A stretch of 37,614 bases of DNA from the NCBI GenBank assembly GCA_046541805.1, contig JBKHCM010000018.1, positions 1-37,614 on the forward strand, read 5' to 3'. The notes under the pieces were generated by a model. It ran no database searches and was not told the origin of the DNA. It worked only from the letters and a program-made list of their open reading frames with translations. The first letter of the stretch is position 1, and each line of letters starts with the position of its first letter. Made by a program: the position numbers and the translations under genes. This document shows positions 1 to 9,670 of the stretch, one piece after another. The stretch is from JAAAPF01 sp046541805 (lineage in GTDB: Bacteria; Pseudomonadota; Alphaproteobacteria; Geminicoccales; Geminicoccaceae).

Positions 1-111
1 GCGACGTCGCCGCGGCGGCGCGCCTTTCGCCCGACCGGCCCCCGCCATGGCGCCGGCTCTGGCGCGCGCTGCGGCGGGCCGAGGCGCGGTGAGTGCGGCC
101 GGCGCCCGCCG

Positions 112-924
112 CTATGCCGGGCGCTCGGACGGCGCGCTCCGCGCGGGCTCGGCGAGGAAGTCGCAAAGCAGCTCGGCGGTGGCGTCGGGATGCTCGACGT
201 GCGGCCAGTGCCCGGCATCGGGCCAGTGCGCGAAGCGGGTGTTCGGAAAGAAGGTGCGCATGGCGCGGCGGCCGGCGTCGTCGACGTAGTCGCTGCGCCC
301 GCCCGAGAGCAAGAGGACCGGCCCCTCGTAGACGTCGTCGAGGGGCGGGAAGTCGGTGAGGTCGTCCATGTGCCGGTCGATGCCGTCGAGGTTGATCCGC
401 CAGCGGTAGCCCGCGGGCGTGCTCGCGAGGTTCTGCAGGAGGAACGCGCGCAAAGAGGCGTCCGGCAGCGTCGGGGCGAGCGCCGCGTCGGCGTCGGCGC
501 GCGCGCCGATGGCGGCGAGGTCGAGCCCGGCCATCGCGTCGATCTCGAGCCGGTGGCTGTGGTCGTAGGGCACGGGCGCGATGTCGACGACGGCGAGCCG
601 GCCGACGCGCGCGGGGGCCGTCAGCGCCGCCACCATCGCGGCCTTGCCGCCCATCGAATGGCCGACGATGTCCGCGCGCTCGAGGCCGAGGCGGTCCATC
701 AGCGCCAGCACGTCGGCGGCCATGGCCTCGTAGGTCATCGTCTCCGACCAGGGCGAGGCGCCGTGGTTCCTCAGGTGCACGCCGACGACGCGGCGGCGGT
801 CGGTGAGCCGGCGGCCCACCCGCTGCCAGTTGCGCCCCGAGCCGAACAGGCCGTGCAGGACCAGCAGCGTGGCCCCCTCGCCGCCCCAGTCCTCGTGGGC
901 GAGGTCGACGACCGGCGGCGTCAC
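112..924 (-). CDS. alpha/beta hydrolase (YbfF-like esterase)
   Basis: This 270-residue protein has the alpha/beta-hydrolase fold. An oxyanion-hole region reads LHGLFGSGRNW (about residues 23-33), the nucleophile elbow is GHSMGG with Ser90, and an acidic residue in SDYVDDAG and a histidine in DAGHWPHVEHP near the C-terminus complete a likely catalytic triad. The LRNHGASPWS stretch resembles YbfF-type acyl esterases, so a cytoplasmic esterase or thioesterase acting on small acyl substrates is likely; the true substrate is unknown. The start is a GTG that overlaps the stop of the upstream glutathione transferase as GTGA, so the two are probably co-translated. No signal peptide or membrane segment is visible. 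Confidence 0.85.
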   Translation of the reverse strand: MTPPVVDLAHEDWGGEGATLLVLHGLFGSGRNWQRVGRRLTDRRRVVGVHLRNHGASPWSETMTYEAMAADVLALMDRLGLERADIVGHSMGGKAAMVAALTAPARVGRLAVVDIAPVPYDHSHRLEIDAMAGLDLAAIGARADADAALAPTLPDASLRAFLLQNLASTPAGYRWRINLDGIDRHMDDLTDFPPLDDVYEGPVLLLSGGRSDYVDDAGRRAMRTFFPNTRFAHWPDAGHWPHVEHPDATAELLCDFLAEPARSAPSERPA

Positions 925-1625
925 GAGCCCGGCCGCGCCGGCGCGGTCTGGCCGAAGAGGATCGTCTTGGCCTCGTCACTCATCGTGGTCTCGGTGTTGA
1001 TCTCCTTGGCGCGGGCGTAGGCGCGCTCGGTGGCGGGCCGCGCCTTGATGGCCTCGAACCAGCGCCGGACATGGGGGTAGTCGGCGAGGTCGATGCCCTG
1101 GCGTTCGTGGCTCACCGTCCACGGGTAGCACGCCATGTCGGCGATCGAGTAGTCGTCGCCGGCGATGAAGGCGCGCCCCTCCAGCCGGTTGTCGAGCACG
1201 CGGTAGAGCCGCTTGGCCTCGTCGACATAGCGTTTGATGGCGTAGTCGATGCGCTCGGGCGCGTAGGTCTTGAAGTGGTGGTTCTGGCCCAGCATCGGGC
1301 CGAGCCCGCCCATCTGCCAGTAGAGCCACTGCAAGACGGTGAAGCGCGGCCGCGGCGCGCGCGGCAGGAAGCGGCCGGTCTTGTCGGCGAGATATTCGAG
1401 GATGGCGCCCGATTCGAAGAGGGCGAGCGGCGCGCCGCCGTCGTCGGGCTCGGGATCGACGAGGGCGGGGATGCGGTTGTTGGGCGCGATGGCGAGGAAC
1501 TCGGGCTCGAACTGCTCGCCCTTGGCGATATTCACGGGCCGCAAGCTGTAGGCGAGCTCCGCTTCTTCGAGGAACATGGTCACCTTGTGGCCGTTCGGGG
1601 TCGTCCAGTAGTAGAGTTCCAGCAT
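921..1625 (-). CDS. glutathione S-transferase family protein (YfcG/Ure2p-like)
   Basis: This 234-residue cytosolic protein has an N-terminal thioredoxin-fold domain (about residues 1-85) and an all-helical C-terminal domain (about 95-205). The N-terminus reads LYYWTTPNGHKV; in YfcG-type (nu-class) enzymes the Thr/Asn of this motif replace the usual catalytic Tyr/Ser/Cys. The glutathione-binding patch is seen as NNRIPALVD and ALFESGAILEYLA. YfcG relatives reduce disulfides or organic peroxides with glutathione; the exact activity here is inferred. The ATG at 1625 was chosen because the homologous region begins there and a GGGAG lies about 8 bases upstream; the open frame further upstream has shadow-like arginine-rich composition. 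It is followed by the alpha/beta hydrolase with a 4-base overlap. Confidence 0.88.
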   Translation of the reverse strand: MLELYYWTTPNGHKVTMFLEEAELAYSLRPVNIAKGEQFEPEFLAIAPNNRIPALVDPEPDDGGAPLALFESGAILEYLADKTGRFLPRAPRPRFTVLQWLYWQMGGLGPMLGQNHHFKTYAPERIDYAIKRYVDEAKRLYRVLDNRLEGRAFIAGDDYSIADMACYPWTVSHERQGIDLADYPHVRRWFEAIKARPATERAYARAKEINTETTMSDEAKTILFGQTAPARPGS

Positions 1626-1693
1626 CGCATACTCCCGCCGCTGCCGTAGAACGGCAAGGGTGGCACGGTGAACGCGGTGGGCAAGGACCCGTT

Positions 1694-1710
1694 GCGGGTC
1701 GCTGACCCGC
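1694..1710. repeat. GC-rich hairpin in the GST / small membrane protein intergenic region
   Basis: A perfect 7-bp stem (GCGGGTC / GACCCGC) closes a 3-base loop in the 255-base divergent gap between the GST gene and the small membrane protein. No T-run follows on either strand. It may be a leader structure or a regulator site. I see no clear gene in 1626-1880. Confidence 0.35.
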
Positions 1711-1880
1711 GTCGGCGCACAAAGCGTGCAACCAGACCGGCTCGCCGAACCGGCCCAGCGGGTGTGAGAACGGGGTCTCGATCCGCCCGGCCCCACCCGT
1801 GCGGCGATCGCCGCGCGCGACGGCGACCCAGCACCCGGATGGTGCTTGCACCGCCGGGCGCGCTTTGCGAGTAAGGTGCG

Positions 1881-2186
1881 ATGCGTGCGCTTTCCGGTTT
1901 CCTCGCTCGGGTCTTTCTCTTCCTCGGCGCGGCCTGCGTCGTCGCCGAGGTTCTGCTGCTGACCATCGGCGACGCCGACACCCTCTACAGCCTCCAGGAC
2001 CTCTGGGCGAGCCTGCACGGCCCCAGCCTCTCCGAGCTGCAGGAGGAGGTGAGCGGCCCGCTCGGCGGCGCGCTTTGGACGCCGCTGAACGGGTTTTTGG
2101 CGCTGCCGAGCTGGCTCGTGTTCCTCGCACTCGGGGGCCTGCTCCTGCTCGGCGGCAGCGGCGGCCGCGAGCGCACCTTCGGCTGA
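1881..2186 (+). CDS. small integral membrane protein, unknown function
   Basis: This 101-residue protein has two hydrophobic segments: one near residues 6-28 (VFLFLGAACVVAEVLLLTIG) and one near residues 72-92 (LPSWLVFLALGGLLLLGG). A roughly 40-residue amphipathic loop between them contains LYSLQDLWASLHG and a SLSELQEEV helix. The first segment may be a signal anchor. Codon use has the high third-position GC of its neighbours, and the hydrophobic layout is that of a real inner-membrane protein. It is transcribed away from the GST and converges on lepA with a gap of 27 bases. I do not recognise a named family. Confidence 0.7.
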   Translation: MRALSGFLARVFLFLGAACVVAEVLLLTIGDADTLYSLQDLWASLHGPSLSELQEEVSGPLGGALWTPLNGFLALPSWLVFLALGGLLLLGGSGGRERTFG

Positions 2187-2213
2187 GCCGACCGAGCCGC
2201 CCTCTCGGGCGCC

Positions 2214-4016
<1,803 letters not shown>

Positions 4017-4044
4017 CCTGTGCTCCTTGCAGATGGGCGGTGGT

Positions 4045-6441
4045 CTAGCGGCGCAGCTCGGCGCCGCAGGCCATGGCCGCCGCGTCGGTGACCCGACGCG
4101 CGACCTCCTCGATGTCGGCGTCGCCGAGCGTGCGGTCAAGCGCCTGCAGGCGCACGGCCACCGCCATCGAGCGCTTGCCTTCGGGCACGCCCTTGCCGGC
4201 GTAGACGTCGAAGAGCGTCACCTCGCGGATGAGCTCCGACGCCCCGCGCACCGCCGCGAGGAGGTCGCCGGCCGCCACCGTCGCGTCGACGAGAAAGGCG
4301 AAGTCGCGGTCGACCGGCTGGTAGGCCGAGGCCACCAGCATCGGCTTGGCGCGGGTCTTCTTCGGCTTCGGTCGCGGCAGGCGGTCGACGAAGAGCTCGA
4401 AGGCGGCGACGCGACCGCTCCAGTCGAAGAGCTTGGCGAGCTTCGGGTTGAGCTCGCCGAAATGCCCGACGACGGTGCGGCCGAGCTTCAAGACGGCCGA
4501 GCGGCCCGGATGGTAGTGGCCCGGCGCCTCGCGGGCGAGCGTGAGCCGGTCGGGGTCGAGCCCCGCCGCGTCGAGCGCCGCGAGCAGGTCGCCCTTGGTG
4601 TCGAGGGCGTCGGCCTCGCGGTCGGCGACGCCCCAGTGCCGCGGCGTCGGCCGGCCCGCGCGCACGCCCGCGGTCGCCCATTCCTGCCCGCCGGCGGCGG
4701 CGCCCGTGTAGATCGCGGCGACCTCGAACAGCGCCACGTCGTCGAGCGCGCGCGCCTGGTTCTTCACCACCGCTTCGGCCAGCGACGGCAGCAGCGAGGG
4801 GCGCATCGCCGCCAGATCGCTGCTGATCGGATTGGCGAGGCGCACCGCCGCGCCGCCGAAGGCGTCCGCCTGGCGGTCGCCGACGAAGCTGAAGGTCACC
4901 GTCTCGTCGAGCCCGCGGGCGGCGAGCGCGCGCCGGATGCGCGCCCGGCGCAGCTGGGAGCTGTCGAGGACGACGCGGTTGACCGCCTCGTCGCGGCGTA
5001 GCGAGGTCGCCGGGATGCGGTCGAAGCCGTGGATGCGCGCCAGCTCCTCGACGACGTCGGCCGGCCGCGCGCAGTCGTGCCGCCAGGGCGGTGTGGTCAC
5101 CTCGAAGCGACCCTCGCCCTCCGAGGCCACCTCGAAGCCGAGATCGGCGAGGATGCGCATGATCTCGCTGTCGTCGAGGGCGAGGCCGGTGAGACGGGTG
5201 AGCTCGCGCTTGTCGAAGGCGATGCGCACGCGCGGATCGGGGACCGCGCCGGCGACGTGGACGGAGCCGGGCTCGCCGCCGGTGAGCGCCAGGATCATCC
5301 GCGTCGCCCACTCCGCGGCGGGCCGCACGAAGCCGTGGTCGACGCCGCGCTCGAAACGGGTGCGGGCGTCGCTGTCGATGCCGAGCTTGCGGCCGGTGCG
5401 CGCGGTGCGCGCCGGATCGAACACCGCCACTTCCAAGAGCACGTTGCGGGTGGTCTCGTCGCAGCCGGTGCGCTCGCCCCCCATGATGCCGGCGAGGCTG
5501 ATGATCCCGCCGTCGTCGCAGATCACCGTCATGCCGGCGTCGAGCCGGTAGGTCTTGCCGTCGAGGCCGAGAAATTCCTCGCCCGCCTCGGCGAGCCGCA
5601 GATGAAGGTCGCCCTTGACCTTGTCGGCGTCGAAGACGTGCAAGGGTCGGCCCATGTCGACGGTCGACCAATTCGTGACGTCGACCAGCGCCGAGATCGG
5701 CCGGAGCCCCACCGCGCTCAGCCGCTCCTGCAGCCAGGCCGGGCTCGCGCCGTTCTCGACGCCGCGGATCTCGCGCAGCACGAAGACCGGGCAGGCGTCC
5801 CGCGCGTCCTCGGGGAAGTCGAGGCGCACGGTGCGCGCGGTGTCGAACGTCGCCGGCACGGGCGCGGTGTCGGGCTCCTTGAGCTCGCCGAGCCCGACGG
5901 CGGCGAGCTCGCGGGCGATGCCGTGGACGCCGAAGCCGTCGCCGCGGTTGGGGGTGATCGCGACGTCGAAGACGGGGCCCTCGAGGCCGAGCGCGGCGGC
6001 GGCGGGCGTGCCCACCGCGGGCGCGTCGCCGAGGTCGATGATGCCCGCGTGGTCCTCGCCGATGTTGAGCTCGCGCGCCGAGCACAGCATGCCCTGGCTC
6101 TCGACGCCCCTGATCTTCGAGCGCTTGAGCACCGTGCCGGTGGCCGGGATCACCGCGCCCTCCGGCGCGAAGACGCCCTTCATGCCCAACCGCACGTTGG
6201 GCGCGCCGCACACCACCTCGAAGCTGCCGTGCCGGGTCTCGACTTGGCAGAGCTTGAGCTTGTCGGCGTTGGGGTGTTGGCGCACGGCCGTGACGTGGCC
6301 GACCGAGAAGGCGTCGAGATCGGCGCCCCGCGGCTCGATGCCCTCGAGCTCGATGCCGAGGTCGGTGAGCGTGCGGCCGATGCTCTGGGCGTCGGCGTCG
6401 GTCTCCAGATGCTCCTTGAGCCAGGGCAGCGTGAACTTCAT
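4045..6441 (-). CDS. pheT: phenylalanine--tRNA ligase beta subunit
   Basis: This 798-residue protein is the large subunit of the alpha2-beta2 phenylalanyl-tRNA synthetase. It starts MKFTLPWLKEHL, typical of bacterial PheT. An OB-fold tRNA-binding domain follows (about residues 40-150, with VGHVTAVRQHPNADKLKLC and GMLCSARELN), then the B3/B4 editing domain (about 205-400), the B5 domain, and a C-terminal ferredoxin-like anticodon-binding domain (about 705-798, with PVDRDFAFLVD and YAGKGVPEGKRSMAVAVRL). The beta subunit hydrolyses mischarged Tyr-tRNA-Phe and binds the tRNA. The start ATG overlaps the pheS stop by 4 bases (ATGA). Confidence 0.97.
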   Translation of the reverse strand: MKFTLPWLKEHLETDADAQSIGRTLTDLGIELEGIEPRGADLDAFSVGHVTAVRQHPNADKLKLCQVETRHGSFEVVCGAPNVRLGMKGVFAPEGAVIPATGTVLKRSKIRGVESQGMLCSARELNIGEDHAGIIDLGDAPAVGTPAAAALGLEGPVFDVAITPNRGDGFGVHGIARELAAVGLGELKEPDTAPVPATFDTARTVRLDFPEDARDACPVFVLREIRGVENGASPAWLQERLSAVGLRPISALVDVTNWSTVDMGRPLHVFDADKVKGDLHLRLAEAGEEFLGLDGKTYRLDAGMTVICDDGGIISLAGIMGGERTGCDETTRNVLLEVAVFDPARTARTGRKLGIDSDARTRFERGVDHGFVRPAAEWATRMILALTGGEPGSVHVAGAVPDPRVRIAFDKRELTRLTGLALDDSEIMRILADLGFEVASEGEGRFEVTTPPWRHDCARPADVVEELARIHGFDRIPATSLRRDEAVNRVVLDSSQLRRARIRRALAARGLDETVTFSFVGDRQADAFGGAAVRLANPISSDLAAMRPSLLPSLAEAVVKNQARALDDVALFEVAAIYTGAAAGGQEWATAGVRAGRPTPRHWGVADREADALDTKGDLLAALDAAGLDPDRLTLAREAPGHYHPGRSAVLKLGRTVVGHFGELNPKLAKLFDWSGRVAAFELFVDRLPRPKPKKTRAKPMLVASAYQPVDRDFAFLVDATVAAGDLLAAVRGASELIREVTLFDVYAGKGVPEGKRSMAVAVRLQALDRTLGDADIEEVARRVTDAAAMACGAELRR

Positions 6442-7508
6442 CGCACGAGGCCGGCGAAGGTCGTGGGGAGATCGAGGGCGGTGAAGCCGTAGTGCTTCAG
6501 CCAGCGCAGATCCGCCTCGAAGAACGTCCTGAGGTCGGGGATGCCGTATTTCAGCATCGCCATGCGGTCGATGCCCATGCCGAAGGCGAAGCCCTGCCAC
6601 TCGCAGGGATCGACGCCGACGTTCTCCAGCACCGCCGGATGGACCATGCCGCAGCCGAGGATCTCCATCCAGTCCGAGCCCTCGCCGATGATCAGCTCCT
6701 CCTTCGAGCGCCGGCAGCCGATGTCCACCTCCGCCGACGGCTCGGTAAAGGGGAAAAAGCTGGGCCGGAAGCGCAACGGCACGTCGTCGCGCTCGAAGAA
6801 CGCCTCGCAGAAGTCCTGCAAACAACCCTTCAAGTGACCCATGTGGGTCGAACGGTCGATCACCAGCCCCTCGACCTGATGGAACATCGGCGAGTGGGTG
6901 GCGTCGCTGTCGCAGCGGAAGGTGCGGCCGGGCGCGATGATGCGGTAGGGGGGCGGCCCCGCCATCATCGTGCGGATCTGCACGGTCGAGGTGTGCGTCC
7001 TGAGCACCAGCTCGGGATGCCCCTCGATGAAGAAGGTGTCGTGCATCTCCCGCGCCGGGTGCTCCGGCGGGAAGTTCAACGCGGTGAAGTTGTGGAAGTC
7101 GTCGTCGACGTCGGGGCCCTCGGCGACGGCGAAGCCCATGTCGGCGAAGATCGCGGTGATCTCCTCGGTCACCTGGGTGACCGGGTGCAGCCGGCCGAGG
7201 GGGTGCGGGCGCGGCGGCAGGGTGACGTCGAGCCGCTCCGCCTCGAGCTTGGCCTCGAGCGCCGCCGCCTCGAGCACCTCGCGCCGCGCGGCGATGGCCG
7301 CCTCCACCGCCGCCTTCACCGCGTTGACCCGCTGCCCGAAGGCCTTGCGCTCCTCGGCCGGCAGCTGGCCCAAGGTCTTCATCACCTCGGTCAGCCGGCC
7401 CTTCTTGCCGAGCGCGGCCACCCGCACCTCGTCCAGGGCCTTGAGGTCCGCGGCGTCGTCCACGGCGGCGAGAAGCTCGTGCCGCAAGCTGTCGAGCTGG
7501 TCGGCCAT
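6438..7508 (-). CDS. pheS: phenylalanine--tRNA ligase alpha subunit
   Basis: This 356-residue class II synthetase catalytic subunit charges tRNA-Phe with phenylalanine. An N-terminal coiled-coil region (about residues 1-90) is followed by the class II core. Motif 2 is seen around RTFRCDSDATHSPMFHQVEG and motif 3 around GFAFGMGIDRMAMLKYGI, and AHPAREMHDTFF-like residues are present (HPAREMHDTFFI). The length is normal. It starts with ATG at 7508, 33 bases after rplT, and its stop overlaps the pheT start. The order rpmI-rplT-pheS-pheT is the classical one. Confidence 0.97.
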   Translation of the reverse strand: MADQLDSLRHELLAAVDDAADLKALDEVRVAALGKKGRLTEVMKTLGQLPAEERKAFGQRVNAVKAAVEAAIAARREVLEAAALEAKLEAERLDVTLPPRPHPLGRLHPVTQVTEEITAIFADMGFAVAEGPDVDDDFHNFTALNFPPEHPAREMHDTFFIEGHPELVLRTHTSTVQIRTMMAGPPPYRIIAPGRTFRCDSDATHSPMFHQVEGLVIDRSTHMGHLKGCLQDFCEAFFERDDVPLRFRPSFFPFTEPSAEVDIGCRRSKEELIIGEGSDWMEILGCGMVHPAVLENVGVDPCEWQGFAFGMGIDRMAMLKYGIPDLRTFFEADLRWLKHYGFTALDLPTTFAGLVR

Positions 7509-7541
7509 GCCCGGTCGTCCGTTTGAAATCGGCGGCGGCGC

Positions 7542-7901
7542 TCAGGCCGGCAGGGCGGCCTGGGCGGTCTTCAAGACCTCGTGGAAGCCGTCGGGATCAC
7601 GCACGGCGAGATCGGCCAACACCTTGCGGTCGAGATCGAGGCCGGCCTTGTCGAGCCCGTGGATCAGCTGGCCGTAGGTCAGGCCGTGCTCACGCGCCGC
7701 GGCGTTGATCCGCTGAATCCACAAGCTCCGGAACGCGCGCTTGCGCGCCCGCCGATCGCGGTAGGCGTATTGCCAGTTCTTCTCGACCCGCTGGCGCGCG
7801 ACGCGGATCGTGTTCTTGGCACGACCGCGGCTGCCTTTGGCCTGCTTTAGGACCTTCTTGTGGCGAGCGTGGGACGTCACGCCCCGCTTCACGCGTGCCA
7901 T
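7542..7901 (-). CDS. rplT: 50S ribosomal protein L20
   Basis: This 119-residue basic protein begins MARVKRGVTSHARHKKVLK, the L20 signature, and contains RAFRSLWIQRINAAAREHGL, the conserved 23S rRNA-binding helix. L20 is an early assembly protein of the large ribosomal subunit and in many bacteria represses its own operon by binding the leader. It starts at ATG 7901, 26 bases after rpmI, with the operon continuing into pheST. Confidence 0.98.
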   Translation of the reverse strand: MARVKRGVTSHARHKKVLKQAKGSRGRAKNTIRVARQRVEKNWQYAYRDRRARKRAFRSLWIQRINAAAREHGLTYGQLIHGLDKAGLDLDRKVLADLAVRDPDGFHEVLKTAQAALPA

Positions 7902-7927
7902 CTGCGCTACTCCTCGAAACGCACGGC

Positions 7928-8128
7928 TCAGCCGTACGGCAGCATCTTCTTCACGAGCTCGGCGTCGCCGGGCTTCAGATAGGCCGGCTTGCGCCCGCGC
8001 ACCTTCGCCGTCTTCGACTGGCAGTCGGTGAAATTGTGGCGGTGGAAGGCGCGGCCGCGCTTGATCTTGCCGGTCCCGGTGAAGCTGAACCGCTTCGCGG
8101 CCGCGCGCCGGGTCTTCAACTTCGACAT
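7928..8128 (-). CDS. rpmI: 50S ribosomal protein L35
   Basis: This 66-residue basic protein (MSKLKTRRAAAKRFSFTGTG...) has the usual L35 length and the conserved KRGRAFHRHNFT segment. It is the first gene of the rpmI-rplT-pheS-pheT transcript. Unlike in many bacteria, infC (IF3) does not lie directly upstream; a promoter and an unexplained plus-strand ORF do. Confidence 0.97.
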   Translation of the reverse strand: MSKLKTRRAAAKRFSFTGTGKIKRGRAFHRHNFTDCQSKTAKVRGRKPAYLKPGDAELVKKMLPYG

Positions 8129-8159
8129 TTCTGGCTCCGCAGACGGACGGGCGCGCGGG

Positions 8160-8183
8160 GCGACCCACATGGTAAGGGGTCGC
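8160..8183 (-). promoter_or_regulatory. hairpin in the rpmI-rplT leader (possible L20 autoregulation site)
   Basis: Within the predicted roughly 77-base leader of rpmI, a 7-bp perfect stem (GCGACCC / GGGTCGC) encloses a 10-base loop. L20 is known to bind leader RNA of this operon in other bacteria; that this particular hairpin is the target is inference. Confidence 0.3.
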
Positions 8184-8211
8184 GCGGGTCCGCGCGGTCG
8201 AGCGAGGCAGC

Positions 8212-8240
8212 GGTATAGCGGGCCGAAAGCGGCCACGCAA
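8212..8240 (-). promoter_or_regulatory. candidate sigma-70 promoter of the rpmI operon
   Basis: Read on the minus strand, a -35 of TTGCGT and a -10 of TATACC are separated by exactly 17 bases. A start of transcription near 8205 would give a leader of about 77 bases. The same TATACC -10 occurs at the tRNA-Pro promoter in this window, which supports the reading. Confidence 0.5.
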
Positions 8241-8689
8241 TGCCCGCCGCCCCCGTTACCGGCGCGACGGCCGCGGGCGCCGAGTTGCGGCGCGGATACC
8301 CGGATCGTGAGGGCGAGGTTGAGGCCCGGCTCGCGCCGCTCAAGGCGCTGCTCGCGGGCGCGTTCCGCCCCGCGACCGCCGGCGCTCCGCCGGCCTCGCT
8401 GCTGCCGTCGGGCGCCCGGCTCGAGGGCGTTCGCGACGCCGCCATCGCCGGGCTCGGCGGCGGCATCTCGGCGCTCGACGGTCTCGCCGTGGCCCACGCC
8501 AACGACCGCACCCCACCGCCGAGCTTCGTTGACACCGCGGGCGCGCTCTGGCTCCTCTTCGACATCGGCGCCGTGGCGGGACCGCGGTCGGCGGCGGTGA
8601 CCGCGCGGCGCCCGGGCGGGCTGCTGCTCGTCGTCACGCGCCCGCACAAGGGCGCTCGCGCCCGCCGCGCCGTGGCGGATCCCGCGCAC
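8240..8689 (+). pseudogene. unidentified ORF or decayed gene between rpmI and prmA
   Basis: The 576 bases between the rpmI start and the prmA stop hold a plus-strand frame opening with ATG at 8240. It has high third-position GC and protein-like hydrophobic clusters (LAPLKALLAGAF, then GALWLLFDIGAV and GGLLLVV). The frame does not stop until 8866, about 160 bases inside prmA on the opposite strand, where its composition turns arginine-rich, so the natural end seems to have been lost. The opposite frame shares the wobble position but is a serine/alanine/proline-rich shadow. I recognise no family. It may be a truncated gene, or not a gene; the boundary given at the 3' side is approximate. Confidence 0.3.
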
Positions 8690-8704
8690 CGAGGCCGGGC
8701 CGGC

Positions 8705-9670
8705 TCAGCCCGGCGGCAGCGGCCAGCGCTCGTAGGGATAAGGGCTCGGTCGGCGCACCCGCGCGCGGTGGCGCGACGCGGTCGGCTGCTTGAGGACGAG
8801 CGTCGACCACGGCCCGACGTCGCGGCGGCCCTCCAGGACCAGCCCCTGACGGCGATGGGCGCTTAAGACCTGGGCGGCCTGGGCGTTCAAGAGCCCCGCC
8901 AGCACCGCGTGGCCGCCGGGCGCCAAGCTGTGGGCCAGATCCGGCGCCATCTCGGCCAACGGACCGGCGAGGATGTTGGCGAGCACCAGATCGAAGCGGT
9001 CGCGGCGCCGGAGCTCGGGCCGGTCGTAGCCGTCCGCGACGGCGGTGCGCAGGCGCGCGGCGACGCCGTTCTCGCGAGCGTTGATCGCGGCCACCCTCAC
9101 CGCATCGGCGTCGACGTCGCAGGCCAAGGCGCGCGCGGTCGACCAGCAGCTCAAGGCGGCGATGGCGAGGATCGCCGAGCCCGAGCCCATGTCGAGGACG
9201 CGCTTGAAGCGCCGGCGGCGCGCGAGCGCGTCGATCGCCAGCAGACAGCCCATGGTGCTGCCGTGCTCGCCGGAGCCGAAGGCGGTGCCGGCGTCGATCT
9301 TGAGCGGCACGGCGCCCGCCGGCGGCGCCGCCTCGACATGGCTGCCGTGGACCCAAAAGCGGCCGACCGAGATGGGCGGGAAGCTGCGCTTGGTCGCTTC
9401 GAGCCAGTCCCGCTCGGCCAGCGGCTCGATCGCGATCTCCTCCACCGCCGGCGCCACCTCGCCCAGCGCCTCCTCGAGCACCGCGCGCCAGCGGTCGGGA
9501 TCGGGCGCGGCGCGGGTGATGATCTCGCAGTGCCAGTCGCCGTCGCTCGCCTCGTAGGTGGCGAAGCTCTGCGCCTCGTCGTCCAACACGGCGAGGACCT
9601 CCTCGACCGCGTCGACCGGGATCGGAAAGCGCAGCTGCCACAACGTGGCGTCGTCGCCGGTGTCGTTCAT
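8705..9670 (-). CDS. prmA: ribosomal protein L11 methyltransferase
   Basis: This 321-residue enzyme trimethylates ribosomal protein L11 with S-adenosylmethionine. A substrate-recognition domain covers about residues 1-115 (WQLRFPIPVDAVEEVLAVLD at the start). The Rossmann methyltransferase core follows, with KIDAGTAFGSGEHGSTMG (124-141), the SAM motif DMGSGSAILAIAAL (160-173), an acidic ribose-binding CDVDADAV, and the LANILAGPL motif (230-238) typical of PrmA. It starts at ATG 9670, overlapping the helicase stop by 4 bases. The last roughly 30 residues are arginine/proline-rich and longer than in Escherichia coli. Confidence 0.94.
   Translation of the reverse strand: MNDTGDDATLWQLRFPIPVDAVEEVLAVLDDEAQSFATYEASDGDWHCEIITRAAPDPDRWRAVLEEALGEVAPAVEEIAIEPLAERDWLEATKRSFPPISVGRFWVHGSHVEAAPPAGAVPLKIDAGTAFGSGEHGSTMGCLLAIDALARRRRFKRVLDMGSGSAILAIAALSCWSTARALACDVDADAVRVAAINARENGVAARLRTAVADGYDRPELRRRDRFDLVLANILAGPLAEMAPDLAHSLAPGGHAVLAGLLNAQAAQVLSAHRRQGLVLEGRRDVGPWSTLVLKQPTASRHRARVRRPSPYPYERWPLPPG

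Noticed and set aside
190..1020. Long plus-strand ORF antisense to the hydrolase gene
   Set aside because: Valine/arginine/glutamate-rich composition typical of a shadow frame in GC-rich DNA; the minus-strand gene has clear catalytic motifs.
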